64,000 nucleotides of DNA from Hyposmocoma kahamanoa (GCF_003589595.1 NW_020654748.1:2999320-3063319); one strand, 5' to 3'. Positions 1 to 10,785 are shown, counted from the stretch's first letter. Translations and numbers: made by a program. The notes: generated by a model from the sequence alone, not told the origin.

Positions 1-322
1 CAAGCTGGAAAGGCTGGTTGGAACTGATACAAATCGGATACAGCGCGCGAACTCGCGTAAATTAATAACAGCTTTTGTAGGAGCTGGTGCCTGTTAAAGG
101 CTTAACCTGTACTACAAGTCACCAGTCCCTCACCCTTGGGAATAATACATACCATATTATGGCTTTACTAAGAAAAATATTAAACATTGCAAGAGAGAAA
201 CAAAATATAAAAAATATAAAGTTACAGAATTTTTTTTTAGACTTATACACTATTGAACTTTAGATAGATGAATTTGATTATAAATTGTACTTTTAAACTG
301 AACGTAAAACGTAAATTTAAAA

Positions 323-373
323 TGCGCGCGCGCGCGCGCGTGTGTGTGTATGTGTGTGTGTGTGTGTGTGTAC
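323..373. repeat. (GC)n/(TG)n microsatellite
   Basis: About 18 bases of alternating GC run directly into about 32 bases of alternating TG with one interruption. It is an alternating purine-pyrimidine tract. No gene or element is attached to it. Confidence 0.95.
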
Positions 374-574
374 GTATGTACGTGGTTCACGTGTGGTTCG
401 CAGTAAGCCAACGATAACCAGGTACTCACGCGTACATACTAGAACCTTGTTACTGTATCTGTCACGTTCAAGTTTCGTCTAGCTAACGAGTACCCGGCTT
501 AAGATTTAAATTGAACTTTATGCCGCTTACGATAAAAACAGTCCAAAGTGTTAAGTATCAAGCCTGATGTACTT

Positions 575-932
575 TTGACTTTTACGGAGAACACCACATC
601 GTTCAACTGGCATCAGACGCTAAGAGATGATGTTTGGGAGACAAATTGGAACCAACTTACACGCCTTATTTGCTAAACCAACAACGGCCATATCTCCACC
701 TCTGGTACGCAAATTTCCACGTCTGTTACGAACTCTCCGGGAGGGCCAGAGAGTTCAGGCTCGGAACTACATGGCCACTAGTCCTAAATGGGTGTTGGCG
801 ACAGTAAGAAGGAAGTTGGGCGAACTACATTACGAGTTTCAAACTGACACCGGAGAAGGCTGGAAGAGGCACATAGACCACCTGGAGACGGAGCACCTGA
901 TATACACATGGCTGGAAATACGCTACATTTAG
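575..932 (+). pseudogene. Ty3/gypsy retrotransposon integrase C-terminal remnant
   Basis: The reading frame from 627 gives 101 residues containing MMFGRQIGTNLHAL, then KWVLATVRRKLGELHYEF and WKRHIDHLETEHL. This is the layout of the end of a Ty3/gypsy-type integrase: the (L)MFGR segment after the catalytic core, then the small C-terminal domain whose last strand reads RRHIDQL in many insect elements. Upstream, about 575-626, a shifted frame still resembles the preceding RNTPHRSTG segment, with a frameshift and an in-frame stop at 621. The protein joins retroelement DNA to the host chromosome; here the catalytic DDE part is missing, so the copy cannot be functional. I saw no matching LTR nearby. 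Class assignment is good, lineage is not determined. Confidence 0.7.
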
Positions 933-1849
933 TTATGTCACCGCCTACCTTTCATTGTTAATAAAATATTTGTACATGTAAGAATATGTGTATTTTAGTA
1001 TAGCGAATATATCGCATTGCTATTACAATAGTGTTGTAACTCAAAATATGTGAATTTTAAGATTCTATCATTACTAAACGTAAAATTTGATCCTCTACAC
1101 GTCGATAAAACCTTCGTGAGAATATTGTAAAAAACAACCAAAATACATCTACTTATCTCAAAATGAGATATGCTTTATGTGAGCTAGTTCTGGCAGAAAA
1201 AGCCCTTATTAAAGTGAAAATATGAAATTATAGTTAAATGTATTTCCTCCTTTTATTCTTAAATGTATTTGCAAGTAGGAAATTGTTTAAATTTCTATAA
1301 TAAAGTATAACCTATACATCAATTTTAATGATTTTTCACGGGAAGTGAGTAATTAGTTTTTCATCGATTCTCAGAAAATACACTTTTTGAATTAATACAT
1401 TATTGTGTTAATAGTGCGATATATTATCTACTATATGGTATAAAGAATCACGTACCTACGTTATCTTCCAAATGAATCAACGGCCTACGTTCATAAGAAC
1501 CAGGTAAATTATTTATTCATTACTACATGTTTATGTGTACTTTATTCTAGAAAGTTTAGAATGTACTTACCCTGTGCGAGTGTAGAAACAGAGTTTTCAA
1601 ATTATAACACTAGTATGACTTACTATATGATATGTATGCAGAGTTTCGTTGCAAACTTATAAAAGTGTTTGTTATAAAATTTTAAGAAAACTGAATAAAA
1701 ACTACGCCGTAAAAATTTCGCACGTGAAACCAATTGCTGTCGTAACCCAAAAAAGATGGAATTGAGATAAAACGATGTCATAGTTAAAAAAATTACCGAA
1801 TGGAAATGAATTTATATTCTCGTTTATAAGTGGATAACTAATTTATGTA
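933..1849. other. AT-rich DNA, nothing recognised
   Basis: No long ORF, RNA gene or clear repeat seen. The stretch is AT-rich with many stops on both strands. Confidence 0.6.
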
Positions 1850-1998
1850 GGAAATGAAACAATTTTTTCACTTTTTATCGCGTATATTTGATTTTTCAAA
1901 CTAACCAACTTTTCGGATCTAAGAACTTTATTTTTTCAATTATCGAGTTCTTAGGTTTTGAAATGTTTTTTTTAGATTCAAACCTAAAAACTCGATTA
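1850..1998 (-). mobile_element. Degraded Penelope-like terminal repeat with hairpin
   Basis: GGAAATGAAAC followed by a T-rich block and CGCGTATATTTG matches the start of the PLE terminal repeat better preserved at 17477 and 19092. It is followed by ATCGAGTTCTTAGGTTT at 1942-1958, which matches the element's outer extension, and by its near-perfect inverted copy at 1980-1996 (16 of 17 bases pair). The hammerhead-like part is absent. Identification rests on similarity to the other copies in this window. Confidence 0.55.
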
Positions 1999-2890
1999 TT
2001 GTCATGTGTAAATAAAGATCCCATAATTCGCAATAAGATTTATTCATTTTTTTTAATTTTGATTTCGTGTTTTCTCAGTTCCATAATTTTTGAGATACGA
2101 CAATAACTGGTTTCGTGTGTGAAGCACCACGTACAAGTTTTAGGCGTACTTATGAAGAGTGCTGCTACTAAATTTCAGGACAGACCAAAAGAAGCCATTT
2201 ATCACATAAACTAATGCCGTGTAACTTCGAAATCCCTTCTCGAAAAGGAACATGTTTAAAAATCGAGTTAACAAATTTAAATCACAAACAGACACTCCAA
2301 TTAAATAAATTACCTATTGAAAAGGTTAGTTATCTGCTACTGAAATACAATAAACAATTATAAAGTTAACACAGTGAATTATCAGAGTAAACCCATGGTT
2401 ATAGCTCCGCTGGCCAGGTCCTGTTCCCATGGGCGGTACAGAGCAAGTCGTGACCGCTCGCGACGACCTTTGTCAACTGGCCATAGATTAACACACAGAG
2501 CAGAAACTGAATTAAATGGGTATTATGCCTATTTAAGTTCAATTTACAGTCAAGTGATCGTTAAGCCTCATATTAATAAACAACTCTTTCACCATCGACT
2601 TTGAATCAGTATTTAACTGTAACGCCATACCAATAAAACCAAAGTGGTATACATAAATAGCTCCTAAGTAGGGTATTAAGTGCACGTCGCCTGGGATGTG
2701 GCTTGATCTAGAGGTATATTTTGCTTGAAACGTACAATTATTCTGTATTAACAGACTAATCAAATGCAAGAGATCTCGAGTACTCGATTAAGGCTATAAA
2801 CGACCTTGACTCGTAGCGCTGAGTGAGTGCTAAGTGACGTTTACTTAATTGTTTACTTAATTTGTCGTGAAGAATTCGCAGTGCCTTCAT
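1999..2890. other. Unassigned sequence
   Basis: No element recognised. The short frames at 2374-2604 and 2539-2769 overlap on opposite strands, have no recognisable motif and look like chance ORFs. Confidence 0.5.
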
Positions 2891-2935
2891 CGCTTACAGT
2901 ATCGCGTAGGAACTCGCCGCTCTGTTGCCCTCACC

Positions 2936-3013
2936 ATGCTCAACGAACTCTTGGCATCAGCACCGGAGTGTGATCTGCTTGCGCGGCGATGGGTGTGTTG
3001 TGTGAATGTTTGA
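2936..3013 (+). other. Possible first coding exon (weak)
   Basis: A locally GC-richer block (about 2870-3050) holds an ATG in good context (CACC before ATG) that opens a 25-codon frame starting MLNELLASAPECDLLARRW. A GTGTGT sequence after the TGG codon could be a splice donor. I do not recognise the peptide. It is listed because the composition, start context and possible donor coincide; any of these could be chance in an otherwise repeat-filled region. Confidence 0.15.
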
Positions 3014-3164
3014 GATTCTGTGACGTGATGGACGGTACTAGAGAATTGCGTGTAATATTATAATGTTTTTTCTCTCTCTTTGTAATTGTTATTTCTTAAA
3101 TAACTTATTTTCACGAGACATTAGTTTCTTAACCGTAATGCCGTGCTTAAGTCATATTTTGAAA

Positions 3165-3375
3165 TAATAAGTCCACATCTGCAAAATTATGACTTTTCAG
3201 GAGAATGGTAGAAATTCTACAAAAGAAATTCGTCGATTATCTTTTTAGGCTTAAATAGGAGAGTTCTAAAGTATCATAATAATATAATGAATGATTTGTT
3301 TCATGTAGCTGGTATTATATACGGCTTTCATGTGATAAAAGCACTTTTGATGAATGATTGTCGCTTTATGATACG
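3165..3375 (+). repeat. Interspersed repeat family E, copy 1
   Basis: Shares blocks CCACATCTGCAAAAT, GACTTTTCAGGAGA and TTAAATAGGAGAGTT, then CTTTCATGTGATAAA, with copies near 5660, 8165 (-), 15180 (-), 47595, 53084 (-) and 59200. No coding capacity or clear ends seen, so the class is unknown. Confidence 0.5.
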
Positions 3376-3411
3376 ATTTATTATAAATCTGCATAAAATA
3401 TTAAAGTTTGT

Positions 3412-3712
3412 AGCAGTAGAGCTCCTTGTGGAAGAGTTCGTCCAGGAAAGTACTACCACCTTGCCTATTTCTGCGGCCAAGTAGTAATCTCAGTATTACT
3501 GTTGTTCCTGTTTCAAAGGGCAAGGGTGCTGGTGAAATTACAGGCAAATGGGACTTATCAACTTATGTCTCAGGGTAACGGGCGTAGTGGCAGTGCCCCT
3601 CATATCTTTGCGATTTAAAGCTCTGAGTGGCACTGCAACTGTTATGGACAGGCGTGTAGCTTACCATCAGGCGTACGTCTTGTTCGTCCCGTCACTTGAT
3701 ATTATAAAAAAA
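3412..3712 (+). mobile_element. S2 SINE-like repeat, near full length
   Basis: Best reference copy of the commonest repeat in the window. It runs from AGTAGAGCTCCTTGTG through a CCGCCAAG motif and a hairpin-forming CAGTAATG...CATTACTG block, then AAATTACAGGCA, CTTATGTCTCAGGGT, GCAGTGGCAGTGCCCCT, AAGCTCTGAGTGGCACTGCA, and ends CCCGTCACTTGATATTAT plus an A-run. About 300 bp, no ORF, A-rich 3' end, no terminal inverted repeats. No tRNA promoter boxes are evident, so SINE status is by analogy with lepidopteran repeats I remember. Confidence 0.75.
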
Positions 3713-4739
3713 TAAAGAGAACTGACTTACGTAAAATATCGAAGTATTATCGGAGAAATTTTAAAACTTCTTTATTATAAAACAACATCTTATTTACAGA
3801 TGCAAAACGATAATTTTAAATTACGTTTTCAAGTGTCTAAAGATATTTCTTTAAAACGACCCAGTTTGTCTAGATAGCCATCGAATGGTTTTCATTTCCC
3901 GGAAACTGGGCTCAGTTGAGAGCGGACCATCATCACCATCCGCCGTAGTATACAGGTCTTATGAATAATGCAATAGTTCGTTCATCCCTATCGTAAGTGC
4001 GATCTTGTTTGTTTTACACGAGCTATTGACAATAATTTCACTATGTCGCGTCTGACTTTCTAGTCAAAGATAGGAAAGTACTAAAAAATAGGTGACTTTT
4101 GTTTATCCGCTCACGCGATTCATGCGTCTCTGGAAGCATACCACACCAAGAGGTGCCGGTGATGATTATATACCGATTTATCGGATATCGAAGTTATAAC
4201 AGGTAAAAGAACTAATACTAATTGCTATTTCGGTAACTACTCTAGCAAACCATAAAGTTTTTAATGCCTGGGTCTGTCATTTAAAAAAAATAAACAACTT
4301 CAAAATACGTCACGACAATCGTGTGTGTTATTGTTTGGGCTGGTGATGTCGGTGTTTATTTGTTGAAAACATACCGTAAGTTGCGTTTTTTAAGTTTACC
4401 CTGAATATAAATATTTATAAACTATACTTTAAGGAGTAATTTCATGGTAAACATTAGAACCACTCAAACGGAATATTATCATATTTACCCAAGTACACCA
4501 AAAATTTCATTAGTGCTTTTTAAGTGCAGAATTTGCATTTATTATTATTACGTATTACTGCATTTTATTTGAGATGTTTTTGTTGTAGTACGGAGGGTAT
4601 TTATTTAGCAATGTAGAATAATAATTTTTATTTTTAAAAACTTTTATTTAAACTGAATCCTTTTCTAATTTGCGAAACCAAATAGCCGCCATTTTGCGGT
4701 AGGATGAGCGCATCGCGTGAGCGGTTATGGACCTTTTTC
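3713..4739. other. Unassigned sequence
   Basis: No gene or recognisable element. AT-rich throughout. Confidence 0.5.
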
Positions 4740-5465
4740 TTACCCCCCGTTCACACGACATTGTACTGGACATTTTTCGCAGTATAAATCTTATCGAATA
4801 AACAGTGGCGCATTCACATTCATTAGATATAGAACGACGAAGACTGTTGACACGGTGGTTGTCCTGCAAAAAAACGCACACAGCTCTATACGTTTATAGA
4901 ATACGCAACGAACTTGTCAAGGAAATCGAACAAATTTTAACACACTTTTTAGTGACGCAAAGTATTATTTACTTATTATTTATTTTAATATATATTTATC
5001 TGTTTCACATGGCGCGAAGTCATACGTTTTTTATCGAATAGTCACCAAACAAGCGGCGTCTAGTATTCAAAGAGTACCTACGTTATGCATACTGGTATGA
5101 TGCTAATATAGCAGTATCTTTTAGAAGGAGTTATGTTATTAATACAAAATGACCGACAAATCTTCTGTGGCTAGCGGATTTATTGATATCTTTAGTGGAA
5201 CAAAGGCCCGATTTTTTTTCATCATATCTCAGATTTTCGTATAATTTTTCGAATATGTTTGTACGCACTGCTTCTTGATTCATTGGATGAACCCACCTTC
5301 CCTTCTTCCGGCGGCGGCAAATTGGCGTATTTTGTGCCAATATAAAAGTAAAAGAAAGCGTGGGTCCATCACAGACGTTTTGCAGGGCGATTGCTGTGTA
5401 AAAACTGCAGCTATCCGTCTTTTAAACGCATGAAAATATATCGTGTGAACACCTCCCTGTCTATC
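4740..5465. pseudogene. PIF/Harbinger-like transposon relic
   Basis: Near 4746 the sequence GTTCACACGA and near 5445 its inverse TCGTGTGAAC sit close to the edges, as in Harbinger-type terminal repeats. On the minus strand, 5131-5340 translates to RRKKGRWVHPMNQEA... NIFEKLYENLRYDEKK, which resembles the N-terminal helical segment of HARBI1/ALP1-like transposases (RRRRxWVHPxN...Y.xLxxDLR). On the plus strand, about 4820-4925 reads RRRLLTRWLS..KTHTALY...NELVKE, a second version of the same kind of segment. The DDE nuclease domain is absent. The two pieces face each other, suggesting rearrangement or two merged copies. Assignment is by motif memory only. Confidence 0.4.
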
Positions 5466-5659
5466 CGTTTCTAATCAAATACGTTAAAATACGTGCAGGA
5501 CAATGCCATGCGAACGAAGGCTTACCGTATCGATGGCGTGCTCTATAATGCTCGATATTCACCGATTGTTGTCCAGTGTTCGCCAGACGTAGACATGGTT
5601 CGTTATGCGGGCAGGTTCTTTTTGTGCACGTAATGATAGCATATATTACAAATTTTTCA

Positions 5660-5770
5660 ATTCGCACCCTTGATGTAATAAAGTTACATCTGCAAAATGA
5701 TAACTTTTCGGGAAAGAACTTTGAAGGTCTACGAATAAAAATTGTCGATAACTTTTATTCTTACATAGAA
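5660..5770 (+). repeat. Interspersed repeat family E, copy 2
   Basis: Contains ACATCTGCAAAATGATAACTTTTC and GTCGATAACTTTT, matching the 5' part of the copy at 3165. Short and truncated. Confidence 0.45.
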
Positions 5771-6800
5771 AAGTCATTAAATTTCACATACCTATACCTA
5801 ACTTGTTTATTGTATGGTCTCTGTGGCTGTATTATACGAGTAGGTACGAATTGTTGATCATGCAGCGTGTAGAATTAAATTATCCTTACTTTAAATTCAA
5901 TTACCGGCACAGGTTACTCTTAACTCATGATTTTTTTAAGTGCCTACAATGAAAACAGTGATATCACTAAACTACTTCACGCTATTTGTGTATTAAAAAG
6001 AATAACGCGTGTCAAATTCACACAAAACAAAATATTGGTTTCCAATACTGACCTTTGAAGTGTAATAATTGAGTTTTTATTCAATCACACTTTTTATTCG
6101 AAAGTATTTTTCTTTTGTAGGTACAAAGGAACTGCTTTAGAAAGGCACATGTATTTGACCCCTCTGACCTGTCAGCTTTTATAATCTCTGTCCAATTTTA
6201 TAACAAGCGGGCAATATGGCGAGGTTTTGATATAAATCCTCTGCCATTGGGAAATTATCGTTATTCTGTCCCATAGTTCGCTTTCGATTGTGTTTTACAA
6301 TCTACGCCTTATACCTTATGAGAACTATTTGTAAGCCGAAGGGATTGATATTTAAGATCTTGCCTTTTGTTCTAAATCATATGTTGAAATAATAACAAAT
6401 CATTGCGTTTTGTTTCGTAATGTTATTATTTTATTGCACAGGCGTGAATAAATTATTGTAACAGATACTAACTGGATAATAACAAGCGGTTATTAGTGTA
6501 CTCCCTAATTTAAAATTACGTTCATAATTACTCCGTTTTTTTAAATAGTTAAACTAAGAACTAGTAAGCGACTACATTTGAACTGGTAAAAGATATTATA
6601 TTCCGATGAAGCTTCTATATGCACAACATTGTAGTTTATCCCGCGGCAATACGGCATCGTAATATGTTTTGTATAGAACGACATTGCTGTCGGCAGTACG
6701 ACGTTTAGCTTGAAGGTTCATTCTGTACAGACTTTTTTGTTTAATGTTAATACAATATGAATTTCGATTTTATTCTAAGTGCTCTTATATAACATCTATA
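5771..6800. other. Unassigned sequence
   Basis: AT-rich, no ORF or repeat recognised. Confidence 0.5.
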
Positions 6801-6898
6801 TCAGAACATAAATATATGTCACACTACGAACCTGTGTGAGAACACAAACCTATGTCAGAACACAAATATGTGCTACAACGCAAATGTGTGTCGAAACG
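6801..6898. repeat. 18-bp minisatellite, about 5.4 units
   Basis: Consecutive imperfect 18-mers begin at 6801, 6819, 6837, 6855, 6873 and 6891. A typical unit is TCAGAACACAAATATGTG. The array stops about 10 bases before a family C repeat begins. Confidence 0.85.
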
Positions 6899-6908
6899 TA
6901 CGGTCCCT

Positions 6909-7170
6909 TTTTAACCGACTTCAAAAAAAGAAGAAGGTTCTCAATTCGTTTGTATGTTTTTTTTGTATGTATGTTACGCGATAACTCCGGCCTTGTGAAC
7001 CGATTTCGATGATTCTTTTTTTTGTTGGAAAGCGGATATAATATTCCACCTTAAGGGTGGCAAACTAGGGGATGAATCCGGTTTCGCGCACTTTCCGGTA
7101 ACCGATTTCAATAAAACTTGGCAAATAGATGTAATTCCACGAACTTTTGAGGTCAGTTTTTTTTTCTAAA
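6909..7170 (+). mobile_element. Family C MITE-like repeat
   Basis: Starts AACCGACTTC plus an A-run, contains ACGCGATAACTCC, TGATTCTTTTT and AGGGTGGCAAACTAGGGGAT, and ends GAGGTCAGTTTT. The inverted ends (AACCGACTTC against GAGGTCGGTT in better copies) suggest a short DNA transposon. This is the long version, with CTTTCCGGTAACCGATTTC and GGCAAATAGATGTAATTCC near the right end. Confidence 0.7.
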
Positions 7171-7443
7171 AAAGTCAATATGGATTACGTTTGATCATAA
7201 TATAGAAGTGATCGATGTCCCTTCTAAATGTTACATTAAATCTAAATTACAACAGATCACAAGCTGCTAATATAATGAAATAATTTCTGTATTTGTATCA
7301 CAGAATTCTACTTCCTGTGGCAAAGCTGCCTTGCATCGAGGCACAACTCGTCATAATGTCTAGCAAAGACTTCGTATATCTTTATGGTCTTAATAAGTAC
7401 GTAATACAACCTATGATCGTAAACTATTAAGTATATTGTATAT

Positions 7444-7541
7444 TTTTTCTAAGTATTCGATTTTTGTATTAATAATTGTAATAAACTAGTGGAGTAATTT
7501 CGCAAAAAATAATTGAATATCAATTCAATAAAATTTAATTA
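7444..7541 (+). repeat. Tail of tRNA-derived SINE family D
   Basis: TTTCTAAGTATTCGAT, then GTGGAGTAATTTC and ATAATTGAATATCAATTC. This block is repeated in the same orientation at 7768-7873, at the end of the adjacent family D copy. Confidence 0.6.
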
Positions 7542-7584
7542 CAATTAATAGCGACATCTCTAGCCAGGGGCTGGTTGGTGTAAA

Positions 7585-7873
7585 GTTACCTAACTATGTG
7601 ACGAAATACTTTCATAGATTTCTCATAGATGGCGCTACGGCAAAAATCGTTGAAAACCAAATACAAAGATTCGTAAGGTCCGCTGGTTCGTTCCGTGGTT
7701 TAGTTGGCATAGCGTCTGGCACGGTTTGTTAGAAGACGTCGGTTCGAATCCGGCCGGATCGTAGGAATTTTTTCTAAGTATTCGATCTTTGTATTATTAT
7801 ATTATAATTATAACAAAGTAGTGGAGTAATTTCACAAAAAAATAATTGAATATCAATTCCATACAAATTTAAC
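7585..7873 (+). mobile_element. tRNA-derived SINE family D
   Basis: The part at about 7688-7762 folds like a tRNA: A-box-like TGGTTTAGTTGG, B box GGTTCGAATCC, an intact T arm (GTCGG/CCGGC), an anticodon-type stem around a 7-base loop, and an imperfect acceptor pairing (GTTCCG/CGGATC). The flanking sequence is repeated at 28138 (whole) and 57640 (tail), so this is a SINE head, not a lone tRNA gene. A 100-base non-tRNA leader and an AT-rich tail surround it. Confidence 0.65.
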
Positions 7874-8164
7874 TACCAAGTATCCATTTCGCTAGAAATC
7901 ACCACAAATAGCAATAGACCGTCGTAACATAATCATAGACTAAGTCTGTTGCCAAGTCAGATAGAATTAATTAATTACACGAGATAGTTATCAGTTAATC
8001 AGTATGATACACACCAAAAATGGGAAAATTGATAGAGATATTGCATTAATCTAAAGCTGTTTGATTTATTACATGGCCTATGTTTTATGATAGACTTGTC
8101 TCTGTTAATGATTTGCGTTAATTAATAGTTTGTACGTATTCAATTCGCAAGTTCCTGATTAGAG

Positions 8165-8280
8165 CTATCCCATATCTCATAAAGGTAAACATTTATTACA
8201 GGAACTGGTATAAAACATATCAAAATATCATCATAATGACAGTCACAAGTCAAAAGTGCTTTTAATACATGAAAGTCTTA
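8165..8280 (-). repeat. Family E fragment
   Basis: CATATCTCATAAAGGTAAAC and GGAACTGGTATAAAAC match 53093-53135, and TCAAAAGTGCTTTTA matches the inverse of the copy at 3340. The flanking 7875-8164 contains nothing I recognise. Confidence 0.4.
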
Positions 8281-8293
8281 AAAATAATGCGAA

Positions 8294-8945
8294 GTAAAGG
8301 GTTTTCTAATAAGAACTTTGTTTTGTAAATCACAGTAAAACAATAAATTTAGATAACGATACAAATTTGTATTGTATTAAAAAAAAGTAACGTTTGGCAA
8401 TTATGAATGAAAAATGACATCTGATAAATGTCCACCACGACCACAGTTACAGATGTCGATTCTTTCATCAAAGTTTTTAATCACTTTTTGACAAAATGGT
8501 GGGTCTATTTCGATAATCACTTCACGAAATTTGAGTTTTAAGGTTGCAATCGATTCGATTTGACATAAATCTATAAAAAATAATCCAGCGGTGTTAAATC
8601 ACAAGATCGAGCTGGCCAATTAACGGCTGAATTTCGTGAAATTATACGATCGGGAAATTTGGTTTGCAATAAATTCATTGTTTCGGTGGCTGTGTGACTT
8701 GTGCCGTTGGCATTGGGCGATTTTTTTTTTTCGAAAATTCGGCTGGAAATGCGGTTACGGTCCATTGACCGTAATCCATAACGTAATCCAATGGAACATG
8801 TTAACAACTCAATTTTGGCCTATTGTTGATGATATAGATATCACTAACATGTGGTTTCAACAAGACGGTGCCACAAGTCACACAGCCATCGAAACAATGA
8901 ATTTATTCCAAACTAAATTTCCCGATCGCGTAATTTCACGAAATT
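8294..8945. pseudogene. Scrambled mariner-like transposase relic
   Basis: The left part matches the element at 10786: AAGGG, then ACTTTGTTTTGTAAATCA and ACAATAAATTTA. On the minus strand, 8571-8680 encodes TKFPDRIISRNSA followed by WPARSCDLTPLDYFL, the segment around the last catalytic Asp of IS630/Tc1/mariner-type transposases. On the plus strand, about 8800-8945 encodes WFQQDGATSHTA (second catalytic Asp region) and again TKFPDRVISRNS. Homologous coding segments therefore lie in opposite orientations within 650 bp, so the copy was rearranged or formed by inversion and cannot encode a transposase. The S2 fragment at 8946 abuts it. Confidence 0.65.
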
Positions 8946-9108
8946 CACATGAGAGTTGTCAACTTATATCGCAGGGTAACGGACGAAGTGGGAGTGCCTC
9001 AGATCTTTGCGATATAGAGCTCTGAGTGGCACTGCAACTGTTATGAACTGACGTGTCGCTTTCCATCAGGCCCACGACTTGTTCGTCCCGTCACTTAGTA
9101 TCTTAAAA
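8946..9108 (+). mobile_element. S2 repeat, 3' half
   Basis: Starts within CAACTTAT and runs through GAGCTCTGAGTGGCACTGCA to CCCGTCACTTAGTATC plus an A-run. The 5' half is missing at the junction with the mariner relic. Confidence 0.75.
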
Positions 9109-9773
9109 AAAGTGGTTACATTACTCTCTTTTAGTACCAGTCGGGTAAAAGACTTTAATGGGTCTTCAATGAAAGCTAAACGATCTCTCAGGTATAAACA
9201 TTAAGTATACCTGGATGATACAAATATCGTGTACAAGTTTTTCCAGCGTCGCAGAGTATCGATCCATCGGCGTGTGGATCGCGAATTAGTGCGTGTGCGC
9301 GCGCGCCGCTGGTGAAACGGGCAAGGAGAACCGCTTGTACGAGTACTTAACACTAGGGTGACAAATGTTTTGCTAAATTTCAAAACTGTCATTCGTTTAT
9401 CGTTAGCTAAGAAACTTTGAGTACTTAATATTTTCGTCACCAATTTAAGGGTATTCTATACGATCTAGGATTGCTTGCATTCAATTTTTCTCGGTGATCT
9501 TTACCGAATGCAACATGTCTAAGTTCAATTAGTTGAACTAATTGGATCAAAATATTAGCATTAGTTCAACTTCCTTACTTTGTTACTATTTATAATAGTT
9601 GGAAAATTGAACTATTGGTAATACTTTTGTCCTATAAGTTCAACTGATGGATCTTAGTGGAATAGTTGTCAAATTCAGCACCTTATTAGTAGTTTAACAT
9701 AGTTCGGTTTTACTGCCACTCCTGCCTTAAAGCTATTTCAAAGAATTAAAACATTTTTATATGGATTTCGCCA
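9109..9773. other. Unassigned sequence
   Basis: Nothing recognised apart from a short self-complementary AGTTCAATTAGTTGAACT block near 9522. Confidence 0.5.
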
Positions 9774-9819
9774 TTTATTATTGACTACAGACGCAATGGC
9801 TTCCGTAGTCAATAATAAA
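9774..9819. repeat. Perfect 15-bp hairpin
   Basis: TTTATTATTGACTAC at 9774-9788 is exactly complementary to GTAGTCAATAATAAA at 9805-9819, with a 16-base loop. No T-run terminator context; function unknown. Confidence 0.85.
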
Positions 9820-9902
9820 GGATCAGTAGATCAAGACAAGATCAATAAAAACTGATCTTCTTTTCTGAGTTGATAGGAATACCTTAGATGAATGTAACGA
9901 AT

Positions 9903-10133
9903 GTCAATAACTGCCTCGGTGGCCGAAAGGGTACCATGCCTGACTGCCACGCAGAGGTCCCAGGTTCGATTCCCGGGCCGGGAGAAATATTTGTATGGTC
10001 TACATTTATTTCTCTCGTGAGTTTGGGTGTAATTTGTGGTTGTCTATATGTGTGTCCATGGCACCCGCGACACAGGGTTTCCCTAGTGCGGGGCTATGTT
10101 GAGCGTGTGCGTTATTATTATTAAAAAATATCT
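9903..10133 (+). mobile_element. S1 tRNA-derived SINE
   Basis: tRNA-like head with A-box TGGCCGAA.GGG and B-box GGTTCGATTCC, then CGGGAGAAATATTTGTATGG, CATTTATTTCTCTCGTGAG, TTTGGGTGTAATTTGTGG, CATGGCACCCGCGACACAGG and a TTATTATTA tail. Nine copies are present in the window; this and 55508 are the most complete. Transcription would be by RNA polymerase III from the internal boxes, by analogy with tRNA SINEs. Confidence 0.85.
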
Positions 10134-10142
10134 TCTTCTTTT

Positions 10143-10425
10143 TAGCCGTTCTCAATTACATCGGTGTAGGCCTCCTTCAGTTTCTGCCACTACTCTCGGT
10201 TCTGTGCCACCTGTATCCAATTCAACCTCGCCAATTTCTTTATGGCATACTTCCAACGTATCTGCAGTCTCTCTCTGGGGCGTTTTTCTCCCCAAGGTCG
10301 CCATTTGAGGACCGCCTTGCACCAAGTTCTTTCGAGCAACGTGACCCTTCCACCGCCGCTTAAGGTTCATTACGCACTTGGTGACATCTGCGGCTCTGCT
10401 TTCCCGTATAATAATCAATATATCC
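10143..10425 (-). pseudogene. RTE-like LINE C-terminal remnant
   Basis: Minus-strand frames give RESRAADVTKCVMNLKRRW.GHVAR, then segments matching R.RPQ.RWK...K and REWWQKL.EAYTDVIEN. This order (KxxWAGHVAR, RGRPxxRW, W..L.EAY) is the far C-terminus of RTE-type LINE reverse transcriptases common in Lepidoptera. Several frameshifts break it. The end abuts the 3' end of the preceding S1 copy. Confidence 0.6.
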
Positions 10426-10429
10426 GAGA

Positions 10430-10784
10430 TTATTTAAAACCGATGTTTACCCTAACAAAAGTACTGAGTACAGGTTTACTAGGTCGAGTGCTAGTCACAC
10501 CTGCCCTTATGTATGTCTGTCTATCTGTCATCGCCCTCTTAATGGCTTATTAGACAACACTTTCAATACTAGATTAACTTCCTAATAAGGCAACGTGTGG
10601 AATTGTCTTGAAGGCGAACGGATGTTATTTACTGAGAGTAAGTTGAAAGCAAAGCCGTACTGTATTGGATACCAGTTTCTCGATAGCGTATTGCTTTATT
10701 AACATTAGTTTCCCTCGTGTTGAGTTACAATGCACTTTTATTTTAGTTTGAACTGAACTTAACAGCACAAATTATACGAACTAT
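10430..10784. other. Unassigned sequence
   Basis: Includes an isoleucine/leucine-rich chance ORF; no element recognised. Confidence 0.45.
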
Positions 10785-10785
10785 A

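Noticed and set aside
7688..7762. Possible genuine tRNA gene
   Set aside because: It folds well, but the same sequence with its non-tRNA flanks is repeated at 28138, so it is a SINE head.
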